A stretch of DNA of 64,000 nt from Cavenderia fasciculata (Eukaryota > Evosea > Eumycetozoa > Acytosteliales > Cavenderiaceae): the NCBI RefSeq assembly GCF_000203815.1, contig NW_004457644.1:62001-126000 (forward strand). Reading direction: 5' to 3'. The notes beneath the pieces were generated by a model that was not told where the DNA came from, did not search any database, and worked only from the letters and a program-made list of their open reading frames with translations. Of the stretch, positions 1 to 11,771 are shown in pieces. Made by a program: the position numbers and the translations under genes. Each line of letters starts with the position of its first letter. Within the stretch, counting starts at the first letter, position 1.

Positions 1-32
1 AACCACCAAAATCAAATCAAATTAAATCAAAT

Positions 33-3000
33 ATGAATCAAGGTCATCACAATCATCAACATAGTCATCATAGTCATCAAAACAAACAAACATCAACTTT
101 AAAACCAACATCATCATATAAACCAACAAATAATATTAATAATAATAATAATAATAATTTCCAACAACAAGGTACAGGAATAATTAGAGTACCAAGTTTT
201 AGAAATTTATTTAATGGAACTAGAAGAAATAGTATTGGATCATGGGCAGGTTCATTTGATGATATGTATGGTATTTATCAACAACAATATCCTTCCAACA
301 ACAATAACAACGAATATAATAATAATAATTATATTGAAACGATTAGCGATACAATGAGTAATGCTAGTAGTGGAAGTGGAACTGGTGGAAGAAGATTTAT
401 GAATAGTAGTAACAACTCTGCTTCTCATATGAATCTACTACCATCGATTGCCATTGATGACAAGGAAACCATCTATTCGTATACTGTACTTGGTAGAACA
501 CGTATTCGTTCACCAGAAGCAGCTCTCATGCTGATTGACTTGCTCCCACAATCACCAGCAATGATTCAACAACACAATCTCGTCTTGTTGATGAAGATCC
601 TAGAATCGAATCCACAAAACAAAAAGATGATGTGTGCAGCACAAGGATTGAAATTCCTACTCTACCTGTCACACCAGTCACCAGAGGAAACGCAATCCTA
701 CTATAGTCGACTGATCGTCATTCTCGGTCTCTACGATATCTCACCGTCCGAAGTTCGATTGTTGTTTGATTTGGCTTGTTTCCCATCATTTGAATCTCAT
801 CCACAATTGGAATCATTTGATCGTGAACAACAACAACCTCAACAACAACAACAACAACAATTGACATCATCCAAATCAAGAAAACAAGAGTTACAAATGC
901 AGGTGTTGTATGTAATTGGTACGTTGACCGAAAGAAAGACACCTCCACTCTACTTTAACTTTGATGGGTTTGACAGTTCAATCAAGATTGGTCAAATTGA
1001 CAAGTTCCCATCGATTCGTACTGGATACACCTTTTCGTGTTGGATCAAGACCAACTACTTTATGAGTGAAGAGTTTGGACTGTTTTCGTGGCAAGATATG
1101 AGCGATAATAGCATCTTTGAGGTGTATTTCAAGTCACTGGGAAGAACCAGTGCCGGTGCACCGGTTGGCGACCAAAACAAGCGTACATTGTGCATGCAAG
1201 CACGAAACTATCCGTCACCACCCGAGACATTTTGTTTTGACAAGTTTGCATTCTCAGAGTGTGGCAGTTGGCATCACATTGTATTGACACAGAGCAAGAC
1301 CAAGATATCTCTGTTTGTCGACGGCAAGTTTGTGCAACACCACTCTACCAACAACTACCCACGTGTCATTACCAAGGACAAGCCTATCCAAGGATGTATT
1401 GGTAAACGTCTCTACACGCCATCAAGTGCCAACAACTCTGCATCGAATCTATCGCAATTGTTGCACACTGGCAATGGCAGTACACCAACCTCTGCACACA
1501 GCTCCTTTAACAATCTACCATCATTGCACGAGCTTGAAGAATTACAGTTACAACAACAGACTCTTGGCTACTTTTGTGGTCAAATGGGTACGATTCACTT
1601 TTTCGAAGGTATTTGGGAAGCACCTTCATGCCACAAGGTGTACAGTCGTGGTAATCTTTACAACAATTCGTACAAGGCCATTGGTATTGAAAACAAGGAA
1701 TTCTTGGTCATCAAACCACAAGCATCTCCAAATGGTTATATCGAACCTTTATTAAATGCAGCTGCCGCATTGTCAATGTCTGGTGAAATCACCAATCCCA
1801 ACACTGTCGTATCAGTATTAAAGGAATCAATTGGTAATTTACCTTCTCCTCCAACAAATAATAATATTATTGTTCCACCACCTACTGGACCATCATCGAC
1901 CTCCTCCTCTAATAATAATAATGTTATATCTTCACCTCCATCATCACCAACAATGCCAAGAAATTCATCATTTGGTAAAGATCAATTAAATCCAATCGTC
2001 CCACCAACATTATTGGAACATAATAATAATAATATTGTACAACCAACTTTATTATCAAATTCAACAGATACATTTAGTGATACATCTAAAAAATCATCAT
2101 CTTTAATCTCACCAAAAGATAATAATATTAATAGCAATACTCCTACATCTACTACTTCTACCATTTCTTCTACTATTTCTTCTTCAACTTCAAATATATT
2201 AACAACTTCAACAATGATACCAATTGAAACACAAGGAGCAAATGTAGAATTCAAGGGAGGAGTAAATGTTCATCAAACTAGATGTTTAAAGGATGTGATT
2301 AAAGAGGTTGGTGGTATTCATTTATGTTTCCCATTGTTGGATATGGCGCCAGCTCAACAAGTAGCAGGTCTGCGTATTCTAGCCGGTCTCTTGCACAAGA
2401 GTGAGACCAATAAGGCACAGTTCCGTGAACTCTTTGGATTCAGTATTCTCTACCACCTTTTACTTCGTTTCTCATCGTCTTCGTCGTCTATCATCTATGG
2501 AGGCAATACCGAATTGTCAATGGAGACATTTGAAATTCTTTTTGATCTCTTGATGGATGGAATGAACAATCAGAGCGACACCAAGCAACTGTGGAGTCAC
2601 GACTGTATGATCCTCATACTCGATCTCATCACGAGTAGTTGTCAATCTGAAGAACTCCAACTACACGTTTTGAAATACTTTAACACGTTTTTGTCATCAT
2701 CTTCTGCTGGAGGCAGTGACACTCTCAAATTATGGATTACCAACCCATACGCAACCTCGTATAGTCAGGATATTCAAGCACAGGATCCAACTGCTACAGT
2801 CGCACCACCACCCGCCGTCTCCAAGATCAACTATCTTTTGGCATTGTCATTGTCAATGGAGGGAGACTGCACATTCCTCCTAAACATTGTCAAAAAGATA
2901 CTTCCACACCTCACCCCCGTCGATCTAGAGTCTATCTTTAAATACCTCGTTTACAACAAGGATGGCACATACGAACGCATTGCTGTAAAGTCTAGATTGT

Positions 3001-5117
3001 TTGAAATCATCTATGAGGAGATGCGCAAGTGTCCCTCCCTTCTCGAGAATCTCCGATCGCTTGGTGGATTCAATATTGTCTTTTCAATGCTCGAGTTGCC
3101 CTCTGATGAAATCCGTGTGACGGTCATTAAGCTCATTGGACTGTTGATGCATTCAAACACAAAGGCAGCATCTTTGTTTAGAAGAAATAGTGGGTTTGAA
3201 CTATTAGCAACACTCTTGTCTCGTAGCAACCCACCATCAGTGGTTGTTTGCAAAGCATTGCTCACCTTGATGGTCGATGGTTATAAATTCGATCCAAAAT
3301 GTATCATGGAAACTAAACAACGTTCAAGTAGTTGGATATCATTGGATTTCTTTACCAGAGACAAGTCATATGACTCGTTATCATCTCTTACATCACCATT
3401 AAATGATGGTGATGAAGATGAAAAGGATAAAGAAAAAGAAAAGGAAAAGGAAAAAGAAAAAGAAAAAGAAAAGGATAAATCAATTGGTAGTAGTAGTAGT
3501 AGTCATAGTAGTAGTTCAACCTCTACAACAAATAATAATAATAGTACTTCTACACAACAACAACAACAACCACAACATCCACATGATGATAAAACAATTG
3601 TATATCCAGAAGCATTACATACATTGTTTTTAATGTTGTCATGTTTTGATTTTGAATCTATTCAAAACCGAAACCATCATCACCATGTCGAATACCAGTG
3701 TCTTAATGAAGTTGAAAAACTACTCGACTCTAGTATGAATATGGAAATACTTTGGAATCAACCTTGGTTCGAATGGCTCTACCAATTTATTGAACAACAA
3801 GGTTACCATCATTCATCAAAAGATAATCTAGTCTATCAACAAGCTCTTTCATTATGTAAAAAAATGGTCATCCATGATGTAAACAAAAAAACTTCAAAAA
3901 TTATTAAAGTTAAAGGTAAATAAGAAAAAAAAAAAGAAAAGAAAAAGAAAAGAAAATATTAAATAATACTAATTTATTTATTTTAAAATTTTATAGAAGT
4001 TTGTATTGATTTTGAAGAATTTTATGTTCATATTGTTGATTCAATTTTGGATTATTTTGAAAAAGATTATGTGTTACCACAAAATGAATCATCAGATATT
4101 ATCAAGAATCTTGTCATTTATTTCAAATCGTTGGATGATATTGCAGTTCCACCAGATACATCAATGAGAATGTTAAATACTATCAACCAATTAGCAGTTT
4201 ACAACACATCAACCATTCGTTCAACCATGAAATCAAATGGTCTATTTGATATTAGAGATACTTTAATTATTCAATTATTAAGATGTAAGAAAAGAAAAAG
4301 AAAAAGAAAAGAATAATATTATTATTTATATTAATTTATTTTTTATTTTCTATTTTTTTTAGGTGATATTAAAAAATTAATTATACAATTTGAATTTGAT
4401 TTTGAATGTGTAGTTGATCAAAGAGCATTTAGAGAATCAAATAATGGATTATTATATTTATTATACTTTTTCCATTTGTCGGTCAACGATGCTCAATTAC
4501 AATTCATTATCTATGGTATCTTAAAGAATGTTTTTGGGTCAAGTGACGAGAATAGAAAGATTATTTCAAATATACTCGAGGATAATAATGTGGTTCAAAT
4601 GTTTTTCGATCCCAACATTCAAAACGGTGATGAATTTATCGAATGGTATTACCGCGAGGAAATGACACCAAAGCGTATCGAAATTGAAACGAGAATTGGA
4701 AAGTTGATGGCACCCGTCGAAACCAAATACAACAGTCAACAAGAAAAATTGGTCAAACTCAAGGAAAAGAGAATCAAGCAGAGAAAGGATAAAAACATCA
4801 AGCAACATTCCACCATCACTAAACTAGTTCAAGAGACCGAGGAAAAGAGAAAGAACCGTGCCTCTAAAATGATGGTAGAATACACTACAATGTCCAAACT
4901 CATACCCATTCATTCTAAAGAACGTTTAAACCTTGGTAAAGAACGTTGGGATTTTTTCAAACAAAAGTTATGGGATTCTGTATTATGGATTGCTAATAGT
5001 TCAACTACAACTAATAATAATAATAATAATTCAACTCTAAATACTCATAATAATAATCATAATAATTTAAATACTAACCAACAATTACCAATTCCACCAA
5101 CTTCAACAAATCTTTAA
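33..5117 (+). CDS. Neurobeachin/Lvs-like protein lacking PH-BEACH-WD
   Basis: Three exons fit: 33-3915, 3997-4284 and 4363-5117 (GT-AG borders, frame kept), giving about 1641 residues. The start follows an A-rich leader typical of dictyostelids. The N-terminus is low complexity (His and Asn runs). Residues about 300-525 form a concanavalin A-like jelly-roll of the neurobeachin type, with the signatures YTFSCWIKTN and WHHIVLTQSK, interrupted by a Q-rich insert. After a long Ser/Asn/Thr linker comes an armadillo/DUF4704-like helical region. A Lys/Glu repeat lies near residues 1130-1150. The last exon ends with a charged helical stretch (RWDFFKQKLWDSVLW) of the kind that precedes the PH-BEACH unit in neurobeachin and LYST relatives, then a poly-N tail and a stop. 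No BEACH or WD40 sequence follows. Family members act in vesicle traffic and lysosome biology. The family call is firm; the function of this form is unknown. Confidence 0.8.
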
Positions 5118-5647
5118 AGAACATGTTCTTTACCTCTAACCCATTGACCTATTATTTTTGACTTGAAAATAAACCATCCACATTTCTTTTTTAAAAAGAT
5201 GCCAACTTTAGATGTTGATCAAAATCTACTTTACTCGCTAGCGAGTACCAGTCAGTATCTATTTAATAATATCTTTTCCTTCCTCCACTTCTCGTCAACC
5301 GGTATTTCCCGAAAAAGAATGTAATGGCGCCAGAATAAAATTTATCCTGTTCATAGGATCACTAATCAAACAATGAAGATGAGGTTGGATATTATAAAAT
5401 AAATATACCACGGATAAACTGGAATAAAAAGATATTTTGAACACGGAAAAGACGATAATAAAATGACAGGCATGAAAAGATGGAGGGTTTGATTTTTTGA
5501 AGATATTTTAGCAATAAAATTTCTCGTTTCGCCCCAATAAATGGACTATATCAACAAGGCCACCACCCTGTACAATGAAGAATCCATCATCTTCAATTCG
5601 AAAGAGAAGAAGAATACGAGCGAATCAAAAGGAAGATAGAGCAGAAA
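5118..5647. other. Intergenic region, promoter side of ComC-like copy A
   Basis: No gene longer than a few dozen codons is supported here. A 16-bp perfect palindrome lies at 5232-5247 (TACTCGCTAGCGAGTA). A short ATG-initiated reading frame of 32 codons spans 5541-5639 and ends nine bases before the ATG of the next gene. It could be an upstream ORF in that gene's leader, but its coding status is not shown. Confidence 0.45.
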
Positions 5648-8600
5648 ATGAAACAAATTTATCTCTTTTCTATTTTTTTTATTTTTTTCGTCACCCCTTC
5701 GTTTGTATTTTCACAGTTGGATACCAATGAATGTATGTAGAGACAGACAGAGAAAAAGAAAGAAGATTATAATATATATAGTGTACAACTCAATACTTAC
5801 TTTAATATCTATATGATATCTAAATAATCATAATCTATCTCTATTTAAGTGAATTCAGCGATATTCATCATTAAACAATATGGTATACCAGTCCCACTAG
5901 ATCAATCACTGTGCAACTATGTTTATGCTGGTAGAGCTGTATTTAGTTGTCTTACTATATCAGGTCAAACTCATGTAGTAGATATGTATGTAGAGATATA
6001 TATATATAGAATCATCATTTAGAATATGAATATATGATCACAAACATCATGTGATATTAATTAATTATGATTCATTTTAAATATTTATCTTTTTTTTCTC
6101 TTTCTCTTTCTCTCTATCTCTCTCTATAGAACATCAATATTATTACCATATGTAAATAAGGGTGATCCAGATTATACATTGACATCATTATACTTTCCAT
6201 CATTGGAGTCTATTGGTTTAATGTACTATGGTAATCCTACAAACAGTTCAATCAACCTGTTGGATCTCTTTGTGGACTTGCCGTATCCCTCTTTGGTTCG
6301 ATTACATTTGAACGGCTCCCAAGTAAATTATATACCTCCCAAGTTTTCAACCAATATGCCAAAATTGGATTATGTCATGTTGATATTGCCCAACCTCACC
6401 ACCACCAACTCGTTTTTTGATAGTCCAACGGTATATCCGTCTCTGAGATATCTCGTCCTTGGTTTCTATCCAACCGACGAACTCATCCAATTCTCAAAGT
6501 CTAAAATGCCTATCTTGGAATCAGTGTATGTAAAAAAAGAGAAGAGAGGAAATATATTTCACATTGTATATATCTAATAATGATATTTTATATTTTCACT
6601 AGTGATTTTGCAATTGGAGATGGATCAAAACTTCATTTTGGATCTGATATCGCTATCACCTATCTTTCTTGTTATGGATTACCAAGAGGAATACAAAATA
6701 TACAATGTACATTGTCTATTGGTGACCCTTCAAAAATGAATACTTTGTAAGTTGTAAATCAATCAATCAGTCAGCCAAGTGTGATACTGGATTTGAATAT
6801 ATTACAAATTGTATACATTTTATTGACCATTTCCATTTTTTGTTAGAGTTGTACATGGTAGAAATTCATCCTTTTCTCCACCCGTGAGTCCTTCATTCAA
6901 GGTATTAAAAATGTTGACAATTAAATTCCTTAATATTACTACCTATCCAATTTCCTTTACATTTCCTCCACTAATGGAATCACTGTATGTATAGATATAT
7001 TTAAAACAAAAAGAGAAAACAGATTTTAAAACTCATTTTTGGTTATTTATTTTTCTATTTTTTTTTTAGTGCTTTTGAAAATACTCAAATTACACAAGTT
7101 CCAAACATTCAATTACCTTCTTCGGTCAAAGTACTCTCAATCCTTTTTAATAATGTCGCTGGAACAGTAGATTATGATTACGTATTTGCAAACAGTACCA
7201 ATTTGCAACTTTATCTCCAAAGTCCTCTCATCGTTGGATCTATTCCCGATAGTTTTTGTGACAATAGACCATTTGTTTTTGGAACATCAATTTCTTCAAT
7301 TCCTGGTACGCGAAAAAAAAAAGTAATAATAATAATAATATTTAATATTTTCTAATACTTTTTTATTAGATTGTTTTTGGTGCTATTCAGGAGACAATAG
7401 CATTTTCACAACAAGTGCAATTAAACCACCAACCATTACTTGTGATATAGGATTGGATTCAACATTTCTAGTTACAAAGAATGGAAAAAGTATGTAAAAT
7501 ATTAATATTAATATTAATTCTAAAAATAATAATAATTTGATTTGTTAATATTAATCTTTTATTTTCTTTTAGTTACTGTAACTGGTAGAGGGTTAGGATG
7601 GGGAGCACCAGATATTAAAGCTATCATTCCTAATCGTCAAATGGAGATAACGTATCCTAGTTTTGCATTACTTGAACCACCAAAAAATGTTACATTTAAT
7701 TTACAAAATGTAGGACCTGTTGTTTCAGTGCAAGCAGAGATTGCTGAAGGAGGTGTCACTATCAATGATGTTAGGTTTTCTCAAATGGCCAATTATGTTG
7801 AGGTCAGAATGTACATGTACAATTATAATCCCTATTTTGTCCCTTTGGTTCAATTCAACGAAATGGCTGCTCTATCAAGTGGAATGACGGTTAACAAAAC
7901 AATGATCACCTTTGCAGTACCCCCAATGCAAAGTCGACAATGTTATATCAATGTTAACAACCAGTACTACCAAGCTAACTGGGGGACCTATTTTTTCAAA
8001 ACCTTTCCAACCATCACCAACATTTCAACTCTGTCGTCACCTGGAACCCCTATAACCATCATTGGTAATACTGGAGGTTTTGCAAACTCTGTCATTCAAG
8101 TAACATTCAACAATGGAACTTTGAGTGAAACCGATTGTCTAGTATCAAATTATACATCAACCTATATTATTTGTTCAACTCCAATCACTCTACCAGGTGT
8201 TTATGGAAATACAAGTGTTAGAGTAAATGTTAATGGTTTCTTTACATTCTCTAGTGTTGTACTTAAAAGTGTTCAAACCTATTGTCAAGAAACTACAAAT
8301 TATTGTCATGGTAATGGTGATTGCAATGAAAGTGGAATTTGTTTATGTAAACAATCAAATTTTTATGATTCTTGTTCAAAAAGTAAATATAATAATAGAA
8401 AAATATAAAAGAAATAGATTATTAATTTTATTATTTTATTTTAATTTATTTTAATTTTTTAGGTTATCCAACACTTAGTTCAGGTCAATATGATTCAAAT
8501 GATTTAACAATGGTTTCACTTTATGGTGATTTTGGACCTTTACCAACTCTGACCAATGTTTCAATCAAATTGAATAATTCAATTTCATGTACACCAACCA

Positions 8601-9904
8601 TTGTTTCACAATCAAGTATCAGTTGTACACTATCAAGTAATGCACCATTTGGATTATCATCAGCTCAAGTTAGTGTTGATGGTTTTAATACCTCTTCGTC
8701 AAATATACTTCGAAACACTATTAATAATGGAGGTGGTACAAGTTTCAAGTGATACTAGTAACAGTAGTAGTGATGAAAATGGAGGAGAAACAGCTCAACA
8801 AAAATGTTCAAGATTAACATTTAATTGTTTTGGTAATGGTATTTGTGATACGAATGGAATCTGTGTTTGTAATCAAAATTATAATCCAATTGATCATTGT
8901 TTTACTAAATGTAAGTTAAAAAAGAATGAAATAATATAAATATATATTTTTAAATTAATTTATTAATTATTTTCCTTTTTTTAGTTATAAATACAACGAT
9001 TATAGCAAATTCAACATCACCAACAGTATCATTTGATGTTGATGGATTAGATTTCCAATTTGAATTTAAATCAATTCAAGAATTGGATTTGGATAATAAT
9101 GTTTTGAATTTATTAAATATTGATGATTATTCTTGGAATGTAAATGTATCAATCAATGATATTAATACAACTGCAGTTTATCAATTAAATACTACCAATA
9201 CAACCAATAGTAATAATAATTCAACAAGTCAATTTAATCCATTCCAATCACTTCAAGTATCATCAACCATTTCATTCTCATCACAACCAAGAGAAATTCC
9301 ATTTGGTGATCAAGTCCTTCAAATCAATCCAAACTCTATTAAATTGGCAATCAATGTTAGTGGATGGCAATATAGTTCAAATGTAGCAACACTCAGATTA
9401 ATATTCACATCAGTGGTAAATCAAAATCAATCAATTGAATTTAACTGTGAAAAGACTGAAATTGGTACACTCTCTTTTGACTCGCTATCAAATCTTCAAT
9501 ACCTAAGAGTTGTAAAAGATAATATTCAATTTAATGGTAGATTTATTGATTATGCCATTTCAGATGGAAGAGTTGTTTATTCTCAAACTGAATTGGTATC
9601 ATTTACTCCAATAGATGATAAAGATAATGATAATGATGGTCAATCAATTGCAACGATTGGAATAAGATTGCCTCAATGCCAAGAATGTTTATTGGATCCT
9701 GATTTTACACCACTTTTAATTGATAAAAGTAATGATCAAGGATGTGGTGAATCATCATCAAAAGCATGGAAAATAGCTGTTGGTGTTGTGGTTGGAGCTG
9801 GTGCTGCTATTGCCATTGCTGCTGCAACTGTAATATTAGTATTAAAGAAAAGAAAGGCCACTATTTTCCAAAAGAAAATGGATAGATTATCTTTCAATCA
9901 ATAA
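5648..9904 (+). CDS. ComC-like surface protein, copy A (LRR, TIG, EGF, SSD, TM)
   Basis: Inferred exons: 5648-5732, 5850-5985, 6130-6525, 6603-6746, 6847-6984, 7070-7305, 7370-7489, 7573-8382, 8463-8910, 8985-9904. The ATG opens a clear signal peptide (MKQIYLFSIFFIFF). The first half is LRR-like, cut by phase-2 introns. Then come a TIG/IPT-like domain (PTITNIS.., from about 8000), an EGF-like domain (CHGNGDCNESGICLC), a second TIG-like stretch, a second EGF (CFGNGICDTNGICVC), a ComC-type supersandwich region and a C-terminal membrane span (from about 9768) with a short basic tail. ComC in D. discoideum is a cell-communication surface protein, so adhesion or recognition is inferred. The frame shifts by one base near 8743-8745 (TTT where TT would restore the frame seen in copy B). 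This may be sequencing error or a real lesion. Confidence 0.8.
8074..9820 (+). repeat. Near-identical segment shared with 14306-16040
   Basis: The 3' half of ComC-like copy A matches copy B almost base for base from the TIG motif GGFANSVIQV through both EGF domains, the supersandwich region and the start of the membrane span. The first intron inside it (8383-8462 versus 14612-14691) is nearly identical, which is not expected from protein-level selection. Similarity stops abruptly within the membrane span: the cytoplasmic tails (KKRKATIFQKK versus HRKKLRAGIYQSK) are different, and the LRR halves upstream are much more diverged. Recent duplication or gene conversion explains this best. Confidence 0.85.
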
Positions 9905-10010
9905 AACAAAAAAAAAAAAAAATATTGTAAAATACTTTTCCCACTGTTCTTCATCACCTCATTACTTTTTTTCCTCACCATATTTATTTATTTGTTTTTA
10001 TATAGAGATA

Positions 10011-11483
10011 ATGAATAATAACATTTATATTATAACATTTATAGATGTATTTAGAAATGTAATGACTAGGAATGAAATATTTCAAGCATTGGCAAGATTA
10101 GATCGTTTTAAAAGATCGTCATCATCATCTATAAATGACATAGGAGAATTCTATATAAAAGGAAAAGAATTAAGAAAATCATTAGAGAAGATGTTTGTTT
10201 ATGGTATGGATTGGAAGTTTATTTCATTGTCTCTACATCTACCGGTTAAACCGTTTGATGATGTAGTTGTAAACTCTTTACAATCAGGTCTAAACAAATA
10301 TGTAGCACATTCAAATGTAACATTAGATTCGATTAAAAAGGCAATCGAATGGGTTGGCTCATTTCAACCAGAAACTGATTTGTTGTCTCGTGTTGCATCT
10401 CATTCCGAGTTGGATACTCTAATTCATCTATCAACACAATACCCACAATGTGATACTAGAGGTGCATTGGATAACGCAGCAAATCGAGGTAAAATAGATA
10501 TGGTCAAATGGTTACATTTTAATAGATCTGAACCTTGTTCAACTTTTGCTTTAGATGGGTAAAGATAGTCTAACCAATAAGAATAATAAGTAATCTAAAA
10601 CTTACTTATATTTTTCTTTTCTATTTTATTTAGAGCAAGTTCTGTAGGATCAATAAAAGTAGTAGAATTTCTTCATTTTAATAGAAGTGAAGGATGTACA
10701 ATCAATGCATTAAATAGTGCAATTCAGAATGGTCATTTAGATGTGATACGATTCTTGATGGATAATAGGAGTGAAGGATTCTCTAGTCATCCAATTGACG
10801 AAGCATCGAAAAGAGGAAGACTTGAAGTAGTCAAGTATCTTGATACACGTCTTGGATCGACAATACCAAGAATATGTTCAATGGCTGCGATGAACATTTC
10901 CGCAAAGAATGGTCATTTACCCATCGTAGAATATTTACATTTGAACCGTACAGAGGGATGTAATTTTCTTGCATTCAACGGTGCTGCCTTGAATGGACAT
11001 TTAAATGTCCTAGAGTATCTTGTAAACAACCGTAAAGAACGTCCTAGTGCCAATGTAATGATAAATGCAGTACTGGCCAATCGATTAGACATTGTCAAAT
11101 ACCTTGATGGTATAAAGGTAGGTACAGACTATTACAAAAAGTCAATGGATGAGGCATGTACTAGAAACTATATGGAAATAGTAGAGTTTTTCCATGGTAC
11201 AGGTACCAAATGTAGCAAAAATGCAATGGTTGGAGCATCAAGAAACGGACACTTGGGTATGGTCATGTGGTTACACTATAACCATGGTGACGATCTGCTC
11301 GACGTCAAGAGCGATGCTGTTGATCAGGCAGCGGAATCAAACCATCTTGAAGTGGTCAGGTTCCTCCTCATCAATCGACCTTCATCCACTGTTTCAGATT
11401 CTACTCGTCGATTGATACAAAGGAGCGGATACTATACACATATCGCAGATTTCCTAAACAATCACACCACCACCGCCATCTGA
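10011..11483 (+). CDS. Ankyrin-repeat protein of dictyostelid type
   Basis: Two exons (10011-10558, 10634-11483) encode about 465 residues. The start motif VFRNVMTRNEIFQ resembles the N-termini of the genes at 38814 and 63150, which suggests a shared short N-terminal module. The rest consists of imperfect ankyrin-like repeats of about 33 residues, seen in phrases such as NGHLNVLEYLVNNR, NGHLPIVEYLHLNR and SNHLEVVRFLLINR. Proteins of this build are a large lineage-specific family in dictyostelids, and some carry an F-box. No catalytic domain or signal peptide is visible, so a cytosolic protein-binding role is inferred. It lies between the two ComC-like copies, in the same orientation. Confidence 0.8.
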
Positions 11484-11771
11484 AATGTGAGTCGATGCGA
11501 AATGCCGTCGACCGATTTCAAATAAACCAGAGAAAAAAACCCGCAACGAAATTAATTTTACATCACCAAGATATTTTTTCAAATCGAACAACGCGACATG
11601 TCAGGACAAATGGGTCTGAACAATTTTAGATATTTGCATTAAAATTTATCGACCCCAGATTTTCTTAAGCTCATCACAATAATCTTTCTCGTCGACGCGA
11701 TGAAGATGCCAACACAAAAAGGTCGATTGCGATCTTTTTTCAAGTTCATTTTCGAAAAACACAAACACAAC

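Noticed and set aside
8735-8752. Very short intron to bridge the frame change in ComC-like copy A
   Set aside because: The GT-AG span would be under 20 bases, and the intact paralogue has no intron there.
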